From Hoylesella oralis ATCC 33269 (GTDB taxonomy: Bacteria; Bacteroidota; Bacteroidia; Bacteroidales; Bacteroidaceae): 64,000 nt of DNA. The stretch is from contig NZ_GL833119.1 of the NCBI RefSeq assembly GCF_000185145.2, forward strand, positions 682,001 through 746,000. Reading direction: 5' to 3'. Below the pieces are notes generated by a model that had not been told where the DNA came from, did not search any database, and saw only the letters and a list, made by a program, of their open reading frames with translations. Made by a program: the position numbers and the translations under genes. Below, piece by piece: positions 42,887-51,198 of the stretch (the stretch's first letter is position 1; each line of letters starts with the position of its first letter).

Positions 42887-44314
42887 TTACAAAAGACTTA
42901 AATCGAGCTTCTTCCCGAGGCGGCTCTTGGTAGAACGTATGGCTTGTTCAGAGCAGCAGAATGACTGCGCTTTGTGCCGATCGTCTTTGCCGTTTCGCTC
43001 CATAATACAGAAAAACGTTTCTTTTGGTGTAAGTGCATAGGCCGGATTGGCAATGATTTCGGCCAAACGGGTGTCGATAACACGCATGATGTTTGTAACA
43101 GCCACCTGTTCTTTCTTTCCGAACTGGCTGATGTTCTCATCGTGGAGTATACTGTAAAGCACGTCGATGCCGAGCTTCGTTTGCGATATAGAGTCGTAGT
43201 CGGTGCCCGTGGTCAGCTGTGCAGGCAGCCTTTTCTTCAGCTTTTCTATCTCCATGAGTTTGGTGTCTGCGGCCTGCTTCATCTCTTCGATAGTGATATT
43301 TCGGGCTGTCAGTTGGGCTGTCATTTCGTCCTTTATAGCAGAAATGCGGTCGTGATAACGTTTGTACAGTTGTTGCGTGCGGCGAAAATACCAGTAAGTG
43401 AGCACGAAGATGATAAGCAGAAGCCCGATGATGGCTACCGAGAACCCGAATTTTTGTTCGGCCTTTTCGCGCTGCATCACCTCTTTATCGTATTGATTTT
43501 GTATTTTCACGATGTCGAGATGTTTCTGTTCGGCGTTCAAAGAGTCGTTGAGAGCTTTGAGTTTCTTCATGTCTTCCAGTGCCAAACGGTAGTTGCCGGT
43601 GCGTTCGGCAAGCCCGCTGCGAATAAGAAGTCGGTTGTATTCGAGCGTCGCACTGCCGTTTTGGGGCATGATACTCATAAGCATTTGCGCCTTTTCATCT
43701 TTGTTTTGCCTGAGATATATTTGGCACAAGAGCGACATGGCATTGCCTATAGCCGACGAATCTTGCGCTAACATTACGGCTCGATAAGCATGCTGTTCGG
43801 CTTGGCCGAGCGAGTCGTGCAGCATGTCGTAATAGGCTATGTTTTTCTGAATAACCGACTGTTGGCTTTTGTCGGACTGTTTATAAAACTTGGCGGCCTC
43901 GTTGTTTGCCTTCAGAGCGCTGTCCTGCAGGTTCATATCGAAGAAAGTGTTGGCCTGATTGATAAGAACATCCACCACATATTCGGGCTTTCCGTATGCT
44001 CGGGCATACTTCAAGGCCAGCCGCTGGTAGTGCAGAGCAAGCTCGCCGGCACCGTTATTCTCGTTTATCCAACCTATATATTGACAAATGCGATAGCATG
44101 TTTTTGTGTCGTTCAGCTGTGGAAGCAGCTTTTCGGCCTCTTTTAGCTGCAACATGGCGGGGTGATAATCCTTACGGTCTATGTAGATAACGGCGCTGTC
44201 GAGGTATTTTCGGGCCATCGTTTCGGCGTCTTCGGCCGATGAACGGTTACCGAAAAGCGTACAACCGCTGCATAGCAATAGAATTGAAAGGGCGAAGTAA
44301 AAGGTTTTTCTCAT
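42887..44314 (-). CDS. Membrane-spanning TPR protein with C-terminal HTH (predicted one-component regulator)
   Basis: A 475-residue protein. It starts with a lipoprotein-like signal ('LLLCSGC', Cys15/Cys18). Residues 30-265 form TPR-type helical repeats. A TM helix lies at 290-309 ('FSVAIIGLLLIIFVLTYWYF'), then a basic stretch and a coiled coil (325-362). The C-terminus (about 425-475) resembles a LuxR-type HTH: 'LTPKETFFCIMERNG', then 'SEQAIRSTKSRLGKKL'. This predicts a periplasmic sensor and a cytoplasmic DNA-binding domain, a type known in Bacteroidota. The HTH is somewhat unusual ('SFCCSEQAIRS'). Signal and target are unknown. The start at 44314 follows from the signal peptide. Confidence 0.8.
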   Translation of the reverse strand: MRKTFYFALSILLLCSGCTLFGNRSSAEDAETMARKYLDSAVIYIDRKDYHPAMLQLKEAEKLLPQLNDTKTCYRICQYIGWINENNGAGELALHYQRLALKYARAYGKPEYVVDVLINQANTFFDMNLQDSALKANNEAAKFYKQSDKSQQSVIQKNIAYYDMLHDSLGQAEQHAYRAVMLAQDSSAIGNAMSLLCQIYLRQNKDEKAQMLMSIMPQNGSATLEYNRLLIRSGLAERTGNYRLALEDMKKLKALNDSLNAEQKHLDIVKIQNQYDKEVMQREKAEQKFGFSVAIIGLLLIIFVLTYWYFRRTQQLYKRYHDRISAIKDEMTAQLTARNITIEEMKQAADTKLMEIEKLKKRLPAQLTTGTDYDSISQTKLGIDVLYSILHDENISQFGKKEQVAVTNIMRVIDTRLAEIIANPAYALTPKETFFCIMERNGKDDRHKAQSFCCSEQAIRSTKSRLGKKLDLSLL

Positions 44315-44344
44315 TCGTTCGTTTAAGTGCAACCTCGTGTTATG

Positions 44345-44352
44345 CAAAGATA
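44345..44352 (-). promoter_or_regulatory. Proximal -7 element (TATCTTTG) for the TPR-HTH regulator
   Basis: 31 bases upstream of the ATG at 44314. A CTTG lies 18 bases further upstream as a possible -33. Confidence 0.55.
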
Positions 44353-44418
44353 GTGCAAGCCGAATACAAACAAGTTTGCTTGAAATTGTTGAGGCGAGAC
44401 CTATCTTATGCAAAGATA
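44345..44418 (-). repeat. Copy B of a 74-base promoter-bearing repeat
   Basis: About 76% identical by hand count to 32952-33025 and exactly the same length. On the minus strand it starts and ends with TATCTTTG. Confidence 0.6.
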
Positions 44419-44441
44419 CATCAAAATCTTAAAAATGCAAA
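44411..44441 (-). promoter_or_regulatory. Distal promoter (TTTG, 19-base spacer, TATCTTTG) for the TPR-HTH regulator
   Basis: On the minus strand, TTTG (44441-44438) and TATCTTTG (44418-44411) have standard spacing. It suggests two tandem starts for the gene. Confidence 0.65.
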
Positions 44442-44664
44442 TAAAAGTCTCTGTTTTCATCAGATGTTCGGCCTGTTGGTCTTAAATAGACTTCTTTCGG
44501 GGGTAGATATACGGCCTGTATGGTATAGATGCCGTATCTGTTGAGGATAGATGACAGGTATGTTTGTGGTAGGAAATATGTCAGGTGGGCCTACTTTTTG
44601 TTTGTTAATATTTTGATAATTAATTATTTAGGTGTTGTGTGTTGTGTCAATCGTAGATAGGGTG

Positions 44665-44695
44665 TTGACAAGGATGCCTTTTTCCTTTATCTTTG
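44665..44695 (+). promoter_or_regulatory. Promoter (TTG, 20-base spacer, TATCTTTG) for the TonB-C protein
   Basis: TTG at 44665-44667 and TATCTTTG at 44688-44695. It gives a 5' leader of about 115 bases. Confidence 0.7.
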
Positions 44696-44721
44696 CTCCC
44701 GAAACCAATACTTAAATCTGC

Positions 44722-44778
44722 AAAGTGCAATGCGTATGCGGTTCGTTTTCGTCGTACGAACACATGCCATTGCACTTT
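44722..44778 (+). promoter_or_regulatory. Long hairpin in the 5' leader of the TonB-C gene
   Basis: An 11-bp outer stem (44722-44732 with 44768-44778) and a further inner stem GTTCG/CGAAC (44741-44745 with 44757-44761). It lies inside the predicted leader. Regulatory function is unproven. Confidence 0.35.
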
Positions 44779-44815
44779 CGTTTTACGAATGTTCCTTTAA
44801 AATGTAAATAATAAT

Positions 44816-45226
44816 ATGAAAAGATTGTGGGCAGTATTATTGATGATGGCAGTCGTGGGAGTTGTTGACGGACAGTCTGTGCGTGACCGGTCTGTTTGTT
44901 TTAGCCCCGTTGAACAAATGCCGGAGTTTGTGGGTGGTTCTCAAGCATTGCTGCAATATTTGAGAGAGAACGTGGATTATCCTGAGAAATGTATAGAAGA
45001 CGGCATTCAGGGAAAGGTGATTATTTCGTTTGTGATAGATAAAAAAGGACGGGTAACGAAACCATGTGTCGCCCGATCCGTGCATCCTTTGTTGAACAAA
45101 GAGGCTCTCCGTGTGGTGAAAAATATGCCCCGATGGAACCCCGGAATACTATCCGGCAAACCTGTCAAGGTAAAGTACTGTGTTCCGATTGTGTTTAAAT
45201 TGCCGATACCTATATGTTGCGAATAA
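44816..45226 (+). CDS. Small secreted protein with TonB C-terminal domain
   Basis: A 136-residue protein with a signal peptide (1-19, 'VVGVVDGQ'). The rest is a TonB C-terminal domain: 'FVGGSQALLQYLRENVDYPEK', 'GIQGKVIISFVIDKKGRV', 'VHPLLNKEALRVVKNMPRWNPG', 'GKPVKVKYCVPIVFKL' (each shown as separate short parts). A true energy transducer has an inner-membrane helix and a Pro-rich linker, which are missing here, so this is not a standard TonB. It may bind TonB-dependent receptors or other periplasmic partners. It has extra cysteines at the end ('PICCE'). Confidence 0.85.
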   Translation: MKRLWAVLLMMAVVGVVDGQSVRDRSVCFSPVEQMPEFVGGSQALLQYLRENVDYPEKCIEDGIQGKVIISFVIDKKGRVTKPCVARSVHPLLNKEALRVVKNMPRWNPGILSGKPVKVKYCVPIVFKLPIPICCE

Positions 45227-45361
45227 GACAAAATGTCTTCGCGTTGTGACAATTTGGCACGATTATTCCTTTGGTATGCTTGTTGTAATGTTATCAGTGG
45301 ATTCGAAAAGAGTCCGAGAACATTAAATAAAAGGATTTTAAATAAAACTGGAGGAATGATT

Positions 45362-45787
45362 ATGTTACCGATTATGCACAGAAATTCATGGTTACCGAGT
45401 GTATTCGACGATTTCTTTAACACAGATTTTATGCCACGTGCAAATGCTACTGCGCCTGCTATTAACGTGATAGAACACGATAAAAGCTACGTTGTAGAGT
45501 TGGCCGCACCCGGATTGAAGAAAGATGATTTTACCGTAAATATCAACGATGAAGGCAATCTTACCATAAAGATGGAACAGAAGCAGGAAAATAAAGATGA
45601 GAATAAAAAGGCCCATTATCTGCGTAGGGAGTTCAGCTATTCTAAGTATGAGCAAACTCTGCTGCTGCCCGACGATGTAGATAAAGATAAAATCTCTGCC
45701 AAAGTAAACGACGGCGTACTTACTGTAGAGTTGCCGAAGTTGGAACAATCCGTTCAAAATGTAGGCAGACAAATCTCTGTCGAATAA
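45362..45787 (+). CDS. Hsp20/small heat-shock protein (alpha-crystallin family)
   Basis: A 141-residue chaperone with 'SWLPSVFDDFFNTDF' at the N-terminus and an alpha-crystallin domain (about 35-135: 'VIEHDKSYVVELAAPGLKKDDF', 'GNLTIKME', 'LLPDDVDKDKISAKVNDGVLTVELPK'). It holds unfolding proteins without ATP. A GGAGG at 45350-45354 stands 7 bases before the ATG at 45362 and only 1 before that at 45356, so 45362 is preferred. Such a clear Shine-Dalgarno is rare in this window. Terminator at 45855-45892. Confidence 0.92.
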   Translation: MLPIMHRNSWLPSVFDDFFNTDFMPRANATAPAINVIEHDKSYVVELAAPGLKKDDFTVNINDEGNLTIKMEQKQENKDENKKAHYLRREFSYSKYEQTLLLPDDVDKDKISAKVNDGVLTVELPKLEQSVQNVGRQISVE

Positions 45788-45854
45788 TACTCAGAGAAGA
45801 AAAAGATAGGGTAGTTTGTTGATAACGATACCTATCTGCGTTTATAAACCATAG

Positions 45855-45892
45855 GGAGATGAACAGATTATGGTCTGTTTATCTCCTTTTTT
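45855..45892 (+). terminator. Rho-independent terminator of hsp20
   Basis: A 13-bp stem with one G-T pair (45855-45867 with 45874-45886), 6-base loop and six Ts (45887-45892). Confidence 0.92.
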
Positions 45893-46106
45893 CGTGTTGT
45901 TTACCGCATGTTCGAACACTTATATCGCTCATCATTCATCCCTTATCTTTTATCTATCTAAATCGATAGCAGATCACAGGTATAACTTACAGTTCGGAAG
46001 CAATATCTCGAAAATACTCCTATATTTATCAATCGGGCTTTGTGCATCGCATATTTATAGCACTTTGTTAATAAATGTTTAATTCTTCGTCTGTTTAATA
46101 ATTTTA

Positions 46107-46138
46107 TTTGTTGATATAACAAAATTATACTATTTTTG
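46107..46138 (+). promoter_or_regulatory. Promoter (TTTG, 20-base spacer, TATTTTTG) for the susC operon
   Basis: TTTG at 46107-46110 and TATTTTTG at 46131-46138. The ATG is at 46338, so the leader is about 195 bases. Confidence 0.8.
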
Positions 46139-46337
46139 CAAATATCCATATTTGTGATGGAAATAGTTTCGTCTCGTTTGGAGAAACGGGTAAAATAGTA
46201 ATAGATTGTAAGTAAGAATAATGAAACTTCCAATGATATTAGGGAAAATTTTTTGAAACAGTATGAAAATGATATAAAACAGTATTTCGAAAGATAGATA
46301 ATTTACAAATATATTAATTTTTAAGAGAGAGATTTTT

Positions 46338-49300
46338 ATGGAAAAAAGACTAACAATGATTCTTGCGTGCCTCTTCTTAAGTGTAGGAGTGGCATTGGCG
46401 CAGATGCGTGTTACCGGAACCGTAGTTTCTTCGGAGGACGGGGAACCGGTTATCGGTGCATCTGTTAAGGTTGTTGGCACGAATACTGGAGCGGCCACCA
46501 ATCTGAATGGTGAGTTTACGCTGACTGTTGCTGCCGGTGCCAAGATTTCGGTTTCTTATATTGGCATGCAAACACAAACGCTTACGGTCAAGCCAACGAT
46601 GAAAATCGTACTCGAACCGGACGACAGAACTCTCGACGAGGTGATGGTTGTGGCTTACGGTACGCAGAAGAAGTCGGCTTTTACCGGTTCTGCTGCTGTT
46701 GTAAAGTCTGATGATATCAGCAAAGTACAGGTTACCAGTCCTGTAGAGGCGTTGAAGGGTAAGGTGTCGGGTATCCAGATGTCGCAGGCTTCAGGCCAGC
46801 CCGGAGGTACCTCCAATCTCTATATTCGTGGTATAAGTTCTATTAATAGTGGTAGAACCCCGTTGTATGTAGTCGACGGTTCTCCTTTCGATGGCGATTT
46901 GAACACTATTAATCCGCAGGATATCGAGAATATTACGGTACTGAAAGATGCGGCCTCGGCAGCACTCTACGGTGCTCGCGGTGCTAATGGTGTTATAATG
47001 ATAACAACGAAGAACGGGCGTACCGACCATTCGTATATAACGGTCGATGCTAAATGGGGTGTCAATTCGCGCGCTATTCCCGACTATGAATATATCAATG
47101 ATCCCGCGGGTTACTATGAAACATGGTACAGAGGTTTGTATAACTACGCCAAAGGTACTCGTCAGTATTCGGATACTCAGGCAATGGAATTTGCTAATCA
47201 GCACCTTACAGCAAACGATGGTTTCGGCTTGGGATATAATGTATATAACGTTCCGCAGGGCGAATATATGATCGGCTCTAATGGGAAACTCAACCCGAAA
47301 GCTACATTGGGTAATGTAATTTCTTATAATGGAAACCAGTATATGCTCTATCCGGATGATTGGACTAAGGCTACTTACAAGCATAGTCTGCGTCAGGAGT
47401 ACTCCGTAACGGCTAATGGTAGCACGGAGAAGTCTACTTTTTACGCTTCTGCCAATTATCTGGACCTCGAAGGTATTACCAAGAATTCGGATTATAAGCG
47501 CTTTACAGCTCGTCTGAAAGGTGATTATCAGATTAAACCTTGGCTGAAAGTGGGTGCCAACATGAACTATGCGCACTATACGCAAAACTCTATTGCCAAT
47601 GACGGCTCAGCTGGTAGCTCCGGTAATATGTTCTCTTTAACGAAAGTGGCGCCGATCTATCCGCTGTATATTCGCGACGGGCAAGGTAATATTATGTGGC
47701 ATCAGGAGTCAGGCATCCGCCTTTATGATTATGGAGACGGCAAGATCAATGGTGCCCAACGCCCTTATTTGTCGCAGGCAAATCCGTTGTCGGACGCGCA
47801 AGTAAATCTGCGTTACAATGAAGGGAATACATTCAATGGCGTCGGAACCATGGAGATACGTTTCCTGAAAGACTTCAGGTTCTCTTCTACCAATAGCGTA
47901 TATTTGGATGAGAATCGTGAGAACCATACGACGAATCCTTGGTTCGGGCAGTATGCAAGTTCTAAGGGTATTGCCGTAGTGGGCCATGGACGCAGATGGT
48001 CTTATAACTATCAGCAGTTGCTCAATTGGCATCATGTGTTCGGACAGCACGATGTGGAGGCGATGGTTGGTCATGAATATTACCGTACAAGGGTGTATTC
48101 TCTGTCTGGCAATAAGAGCAATATGTTCTCTAATGATTATCCGGAGCTCAATGGCGCGGCTATTACGCAAGGTGCTTCGTCGGAAAAGACGGATTACAAT
48201 ACGGAAGGTTGGTTCGGTAGAGCACACTATAGCTATGGTGATAAGTATTTCGGTGAATTTTCTTTCCGCCGTGATGCTTCCTCATATTTTGATCCTTCAT
48301 ACCGTTGGGGAAACTTCTGGTCGCTCGGAGGAGCATGGATTATCTCTAAAGAAAAATGGTTCAACGCACCATGGGTAGACGAGTTGAAGTTCAAAGCCTC
48401 TTACGGTGAGCAAGGTAACGATGCTATCGGTGCTTTCAATTATATCAATACTTATACGATTACTCCTTCTGCTGGAAATATTTCTCTGCTGCCTCGAAGA
48501 AAAGGAAATACTAAAATTTCTTGGGAAAAACAGGGTATGTTTAATACCGGTTTTGAATTCTCGTTCTTCCGTCAGCGCCTAACGGGTAGCATTGTTTTCT
48601 TTAGTCGTCAGACCAATGATATGCTTGCTTGGTTCACACTTCCACCTTCTTTCGGTTGGACAGGTTACTATGCTAACATCGGAGATATGCGGAATACAGG
48701 TGTAGAAGTTGAACTTAACGGCGATATACTCCGTACGAAAGACCTTGTGTGGTCTGCCCGTATGAACCTGACTTCGTATAGAAACAGGATTACACGGCTT
48801 GCAGATCAGAATAAGACGCTTACTATAGAAGGTAAACGTGGATATACCAATGGCAATTACTTCTATGGAGAGAAACTTCCTATCTATACATATTATATGT
48901 ACAAGTATGCCGGTGTAGACCAAAATACTGGCGAGGCGCTTTATTATAAAGATGTGTATAAGACAGATGCCGAGGGTAATCGAACCCTATCCGGTCGGGA
49001 AACTACCAATACGACCTCGGATGCGACCATGTATCTGTGCGGTACGGCTCTTCCCGATGCTTATGGCGGTTTCGGTACATCATTAGCTTGGAAAGGTATC
49101 GATATTTCTGTAGACTTTACCTACCAGCTGGGTGGACAGGTTTACGACGGTGACTATGCCAGCTCGATGAATCTCGAACGCGGTCATGCATTGCATGCAG
49201 ATATATTGAATGCATGGAGCGCAGATAATAAGGGTTCTAATATACCCCGTTTGCAATTCAATGACAAGTTCATGACGGCAAGAAGCGACCGTTTCTTGAC

Positions 49301-49532
49301 AAGTGCTTCTTACTTGAATTTGCAGAACGTAACGATCGGATATACACTGCCTAAGAGATGGATACGAACGCTGGGTATCGCAAAGGTGCGTGTATATGCT
49401 GTGGGAGATAACCTATGGCTGTGGTCGAAACGTCAGGGACTCGATCCCCGCCAGAGTATTTCAGGCTCCGTATCCAATGAGTATTACTCTCCTATTCGTA
49501 CGGTATCAGGCGGTATAACAGTTACATTCTAA
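46338..49532 (+). CDS. SusC/RagA-family TonB-dependent outer membrane transporter
   Basis: The 1064-residue transporter has a signal peptide (1-22), a carboxypeptidase-regulatory-like sandwich ('VTGTVVSSEDGEPVIGASVKV', shown in part), the linker 'LDEVMVVAYGTQKKSAFTGS', a plug with 'LYIRGISSINSGRTPLYVVDG', and the large beta-barrel. SusC proteins import large oligosaccharides or peptides together with a SusD lid, powered by TonB. The susD-like gene follows after 25 bases and a lipoprotein gene after that, so it heads an operon. The ligand cannot be assigned. The absence of any glycoside hydrolase in the operon and the C10 peptidase beyond it favour a peptide ligand (inference). Confidence 0.96.
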   Translation: MEKRLTMILACLFLSVGVALAQMRVTGTVVSSEDGEPVIGASVKVVGTNTGAATNLNGEFTLTVAAGAKISVSYIGMQTQTLTVKPTMKIVLEPDDRTLDEVMVVAYGTQKKSAFTGSAAVVKSDDISKVQVTSPVEALKGKVSGIQMSQASGQPGGTSNLYIRGISSINSGRTPLYVVDGSPFDGDLNTINPQDIENITVLKDAASAALYGARGANGVIMITTKNGRTDHSYITVDAKWGVNSRAIPDYEYINDPAGYYETWYRGLYNYAKGTRQYSDTQAMEFANQHLTANDGFGLGYNVYNVPQGEYMIGSNGKLNPKATLGNVISYNGNQYMLYPDDWTKATYKHSLRQEYSVTANGSTEKSTFYASANYLDLEGITKNSDYKRFTARLKGDYQIKPWLKVGANMNYAHYTQNSIANDGSAGSSGNMFSLTKVAPIYPLYIRDGQGNIMWHQESGIRLYDYGDGKINGAQRPYLSQANPLSDAQVNLRYNEGNTFNGVGTMEIRFLKDFRFSSTNSVYLDENRENHTTNPWFGQYASSKGIAVVGHGRRWSYNYQQLLNWHHVFGQHDVEAMVGHEYYRTRVYSLSGNKSNMFSNDYPELNGAAITQGASSEKTDYNTEGWFGRAHYSYGDKYFGEFSFRRDASSYFDPSYRWGNFWSLGGAWIISKEKWFNAPWVDELKFKASYGEQGNDAIGAFNYINTYTITPSAGNISLLPRRKGNTKISWEKQGMFNTGFEFSFFRQRLTGSIVFFSRQTNDMLAWFTLPPSFGWTGYYANIGDMRNTGVEVELNGDILRTKDLVWSARMNLTSYRNRITRLADQNKTLTIEGKRGYTNGNYFYGEKLPIYTYYMYKYAGVDQNTGEALYYKDVYKTDAEGNRTLSGRETTNTTSDATMYLCGTALPDAYGGFGTSLAWKGIDISVDFTYQLGGQVYDGDYASSMNLERGHALHADILNAWSADNKGSNIPRLQFNDKFMTARSDRFLTSASYLNLQNVTIGYTLPKRWIRTLGIAKVRVYAVGDNLWLWSKRQGLDPRQSISGSVSNEYYSPIRTVSGGITVTF

Positions 49533-49557
49533 GGTGTTTTTTAAAAAGATGATGTTT

Positions 49558-51171
49558 ATGAAAAAGATAAATCAATCGATATTAGGTGTGGTATTTCTCG
49601 GTTTGGGGATACTGTCTCTTGTGAGTTGTATCGATGAGACCGAGCCTATGAACGGTACTGCTACGACGAAGCAGATAGAACGTTCGCCTTCTGCTACGAG
49701 GGCTTTGGCGAATGCATTGCCCGCATATTTCAATTATGTATGGAATCGTAGCGCGCATTATTCATTCGGATATGGTGCTATAATGCATATACGTGATGTG
49801 ATGACTGCCGACATGGCCATAGCAGAAAGTAATTATGACCAGTTCGATATGTATGAGAAGAACACTTATTTAGGTACGGAGTATCAAAGTGTACAGTTTA
49901 TTTGGAATTATTATTATGGTTTTGTGCTTGCCGCAAACAACTTGGTTGGCGGCGTAAATCCGGAAAGTGCAACCTCCGAACAGTTGGGGTATCTCGGTGT
50001 CGGTTATGCGTTTAGAGCGTTGTGTTATTTGGATTTGGCGCGTATGTACGAGTTCTTGCCGAACGATAAGTTTACTGATGGCAAGAATGAAGTGGGTAAT
50101 ACGGTAACCAACTTGACCGTTCCTATCGTAACGGACCAAACTTCCGAGCAAGATGCCCGTAACACTCCGCGTGCTACACGCGACCAAATGAAAGAGTTTA
50201 TCCTTAGCGATTTGAATAAAGCCGAGCAATATATCGGTAAATTAACCGATACTTCGGGAAAGATCATGCCCGACTCGGCATGTGTATTGGGATTGAAAGC
50301 ACGCTTCTATATGTGGATAGAAGACTATCCCCATGCCCAAGAATATGCGCGTAAAGCTATCAATGCAAGCAAATTGTCGCCCATGACGCAGGAGCAGGCA
50401 TTGAATACTACAACGGGTTTCAATGTAAACGATCCTTGGATGTGGGGCGCTAAGCAAACTTCCGATGATATAAGCGTAAGAACAGGAATTATCAATTGGA
50501 CTTCATTTGCCTCTAATGAAACGAGCTTCGGCTATGCCGGTGGTGGAGGAGTTTATAGTATGATAGGCAGAGCCATATACGATCGTATCAGTGATACCGA
50601 TTGGCGTAAGCTCGAATGGAAAGCTCCTACCGGTTCTACATTGGCCGATAAGGTTTCTTTCTTGAGTTCAACTTACAAGCAACAACTTCCTACTTATGCT
50701 TCTGTGAAGTTCCGTCCGGGTAGTGGAAACGACAGAGAATCATCAGTTGCTGCAGCCACTTGCTATCCGATTATGCGTGTGGAGGAGATGTATTTCATAG
50801 AAGCCGAAGCTGCCGCACACCAAAATGCAGCAACCGGCAAGCAATTGCTCGAGACGTTCATGAAAACTTATCGCGATCCGAGTTATACCACATCGGCAAG
50901 TACACAGGATGAGGTTATCGAAGAAGTTGTATTCCAGAAACGTGTAGAGCTATGGGGCGAAGGTCAGTCGTTCTACGATATCAAACGTCTGAACTACTCG
51001 GTTACCCGTTCATATCAAGGAAATAACTTCTATGAGTTGTGCCGTTTCAATACGAATGGGCGCCCTGCATGGATGAATATTGTTCTTGTGCGTAACGAAA
51101 CGAATAATAATAAGGGTGTTGTAGGTTATAACAATCCGAACCCTTCTGATAAATATCAGCCCATTCCATAG
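49558..51171 (+). CDS. SusD/RagB-family surface lipoprotein
   Basis: The 537-residue lipoprotein ('LSLVSC' lipobox, about residue 21) has the SusD layout: an N-terminal segment ('RALANALPAYFNYVWNR'), TPR helices ('GYLGVGYAFRALCYLDLARMYE'), and the C-terminal 'EVVFQKRVELWGEGQSFYDIKRL'. It forms the lid over the SusC barrel and binds the ligand at the cell surface. The start at 49558 is chosen so that the signal peptide begins 'MKKIN'; upstream ATGs (49534, 49549) would add a polar lead. Confidence 0.95.
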   Translation: MKKINQSILGVVFLGLGILSLVSCIDETEPMNGTATTKQIERSPSATRALANALPAYFNYVWNRSAHYSFGYGAIMHIRDVMTADMAIAESNYDQFDMYEKNTYLGTEYQSVQFIWNYYYGFVLAANNLVGGVNPESATSEQLGYLGVGYAFRALCYLDLARMYEFLPNDKFTDGKNEVGNTVTNLTVPIVTDQTSEQDARNTPRATRDQMKEFILSDLNKAEQYIGKLTDTSGKIMPDSACVLGLKARFYMWIEDYPHAQEYARKAINASKLSPMTQEQALNTTTGFNVNDPWMWGAKQTSDDISVRTGIINWTSFASNETSFGYAGGGGVYSMIGRAIYDRISDTDWRKLEWKAPTGSTLADKVSFLSSTYKQQLPTYASVKFRPGSGNDRESSVAAATCYPIMRVEEMYFIEAEAAAHQNAATGKQLLETFMKTYRDPSYTTSASTQDEVIEEVVFQKRVELWGEGQSFYDIKRLNYSVTRSYQGNNFYELCRFNTNGRPAWMNIVLVRNETNNNKGVVGYNNPNPSDKYQPIP

Positions 51172-51198
51172 TATGAAGTAACTTTTAAAAAAGCCAAA

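Larger units (their letters stand above)
44315..44815. other. 501-base divergent spacer with promoters, repeat copy and leader hairpin
   Basis: Holds two minus-strand -7 elements and repeat copy B (44345-44418), a complete plus-strand promoter (44665-44695) and a long leader hairpin (44722-44778). No gene seen. Confidence 0.5.
45788..46337. other. 550-base spacer with hsp20 terminator and susC promoter/leader
   Basis: Holds the terminator at 45855-45892, the promoter at 46107-46138 and a susC leader of almost 200 bases. No gene seen. Confidence 0.5.
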
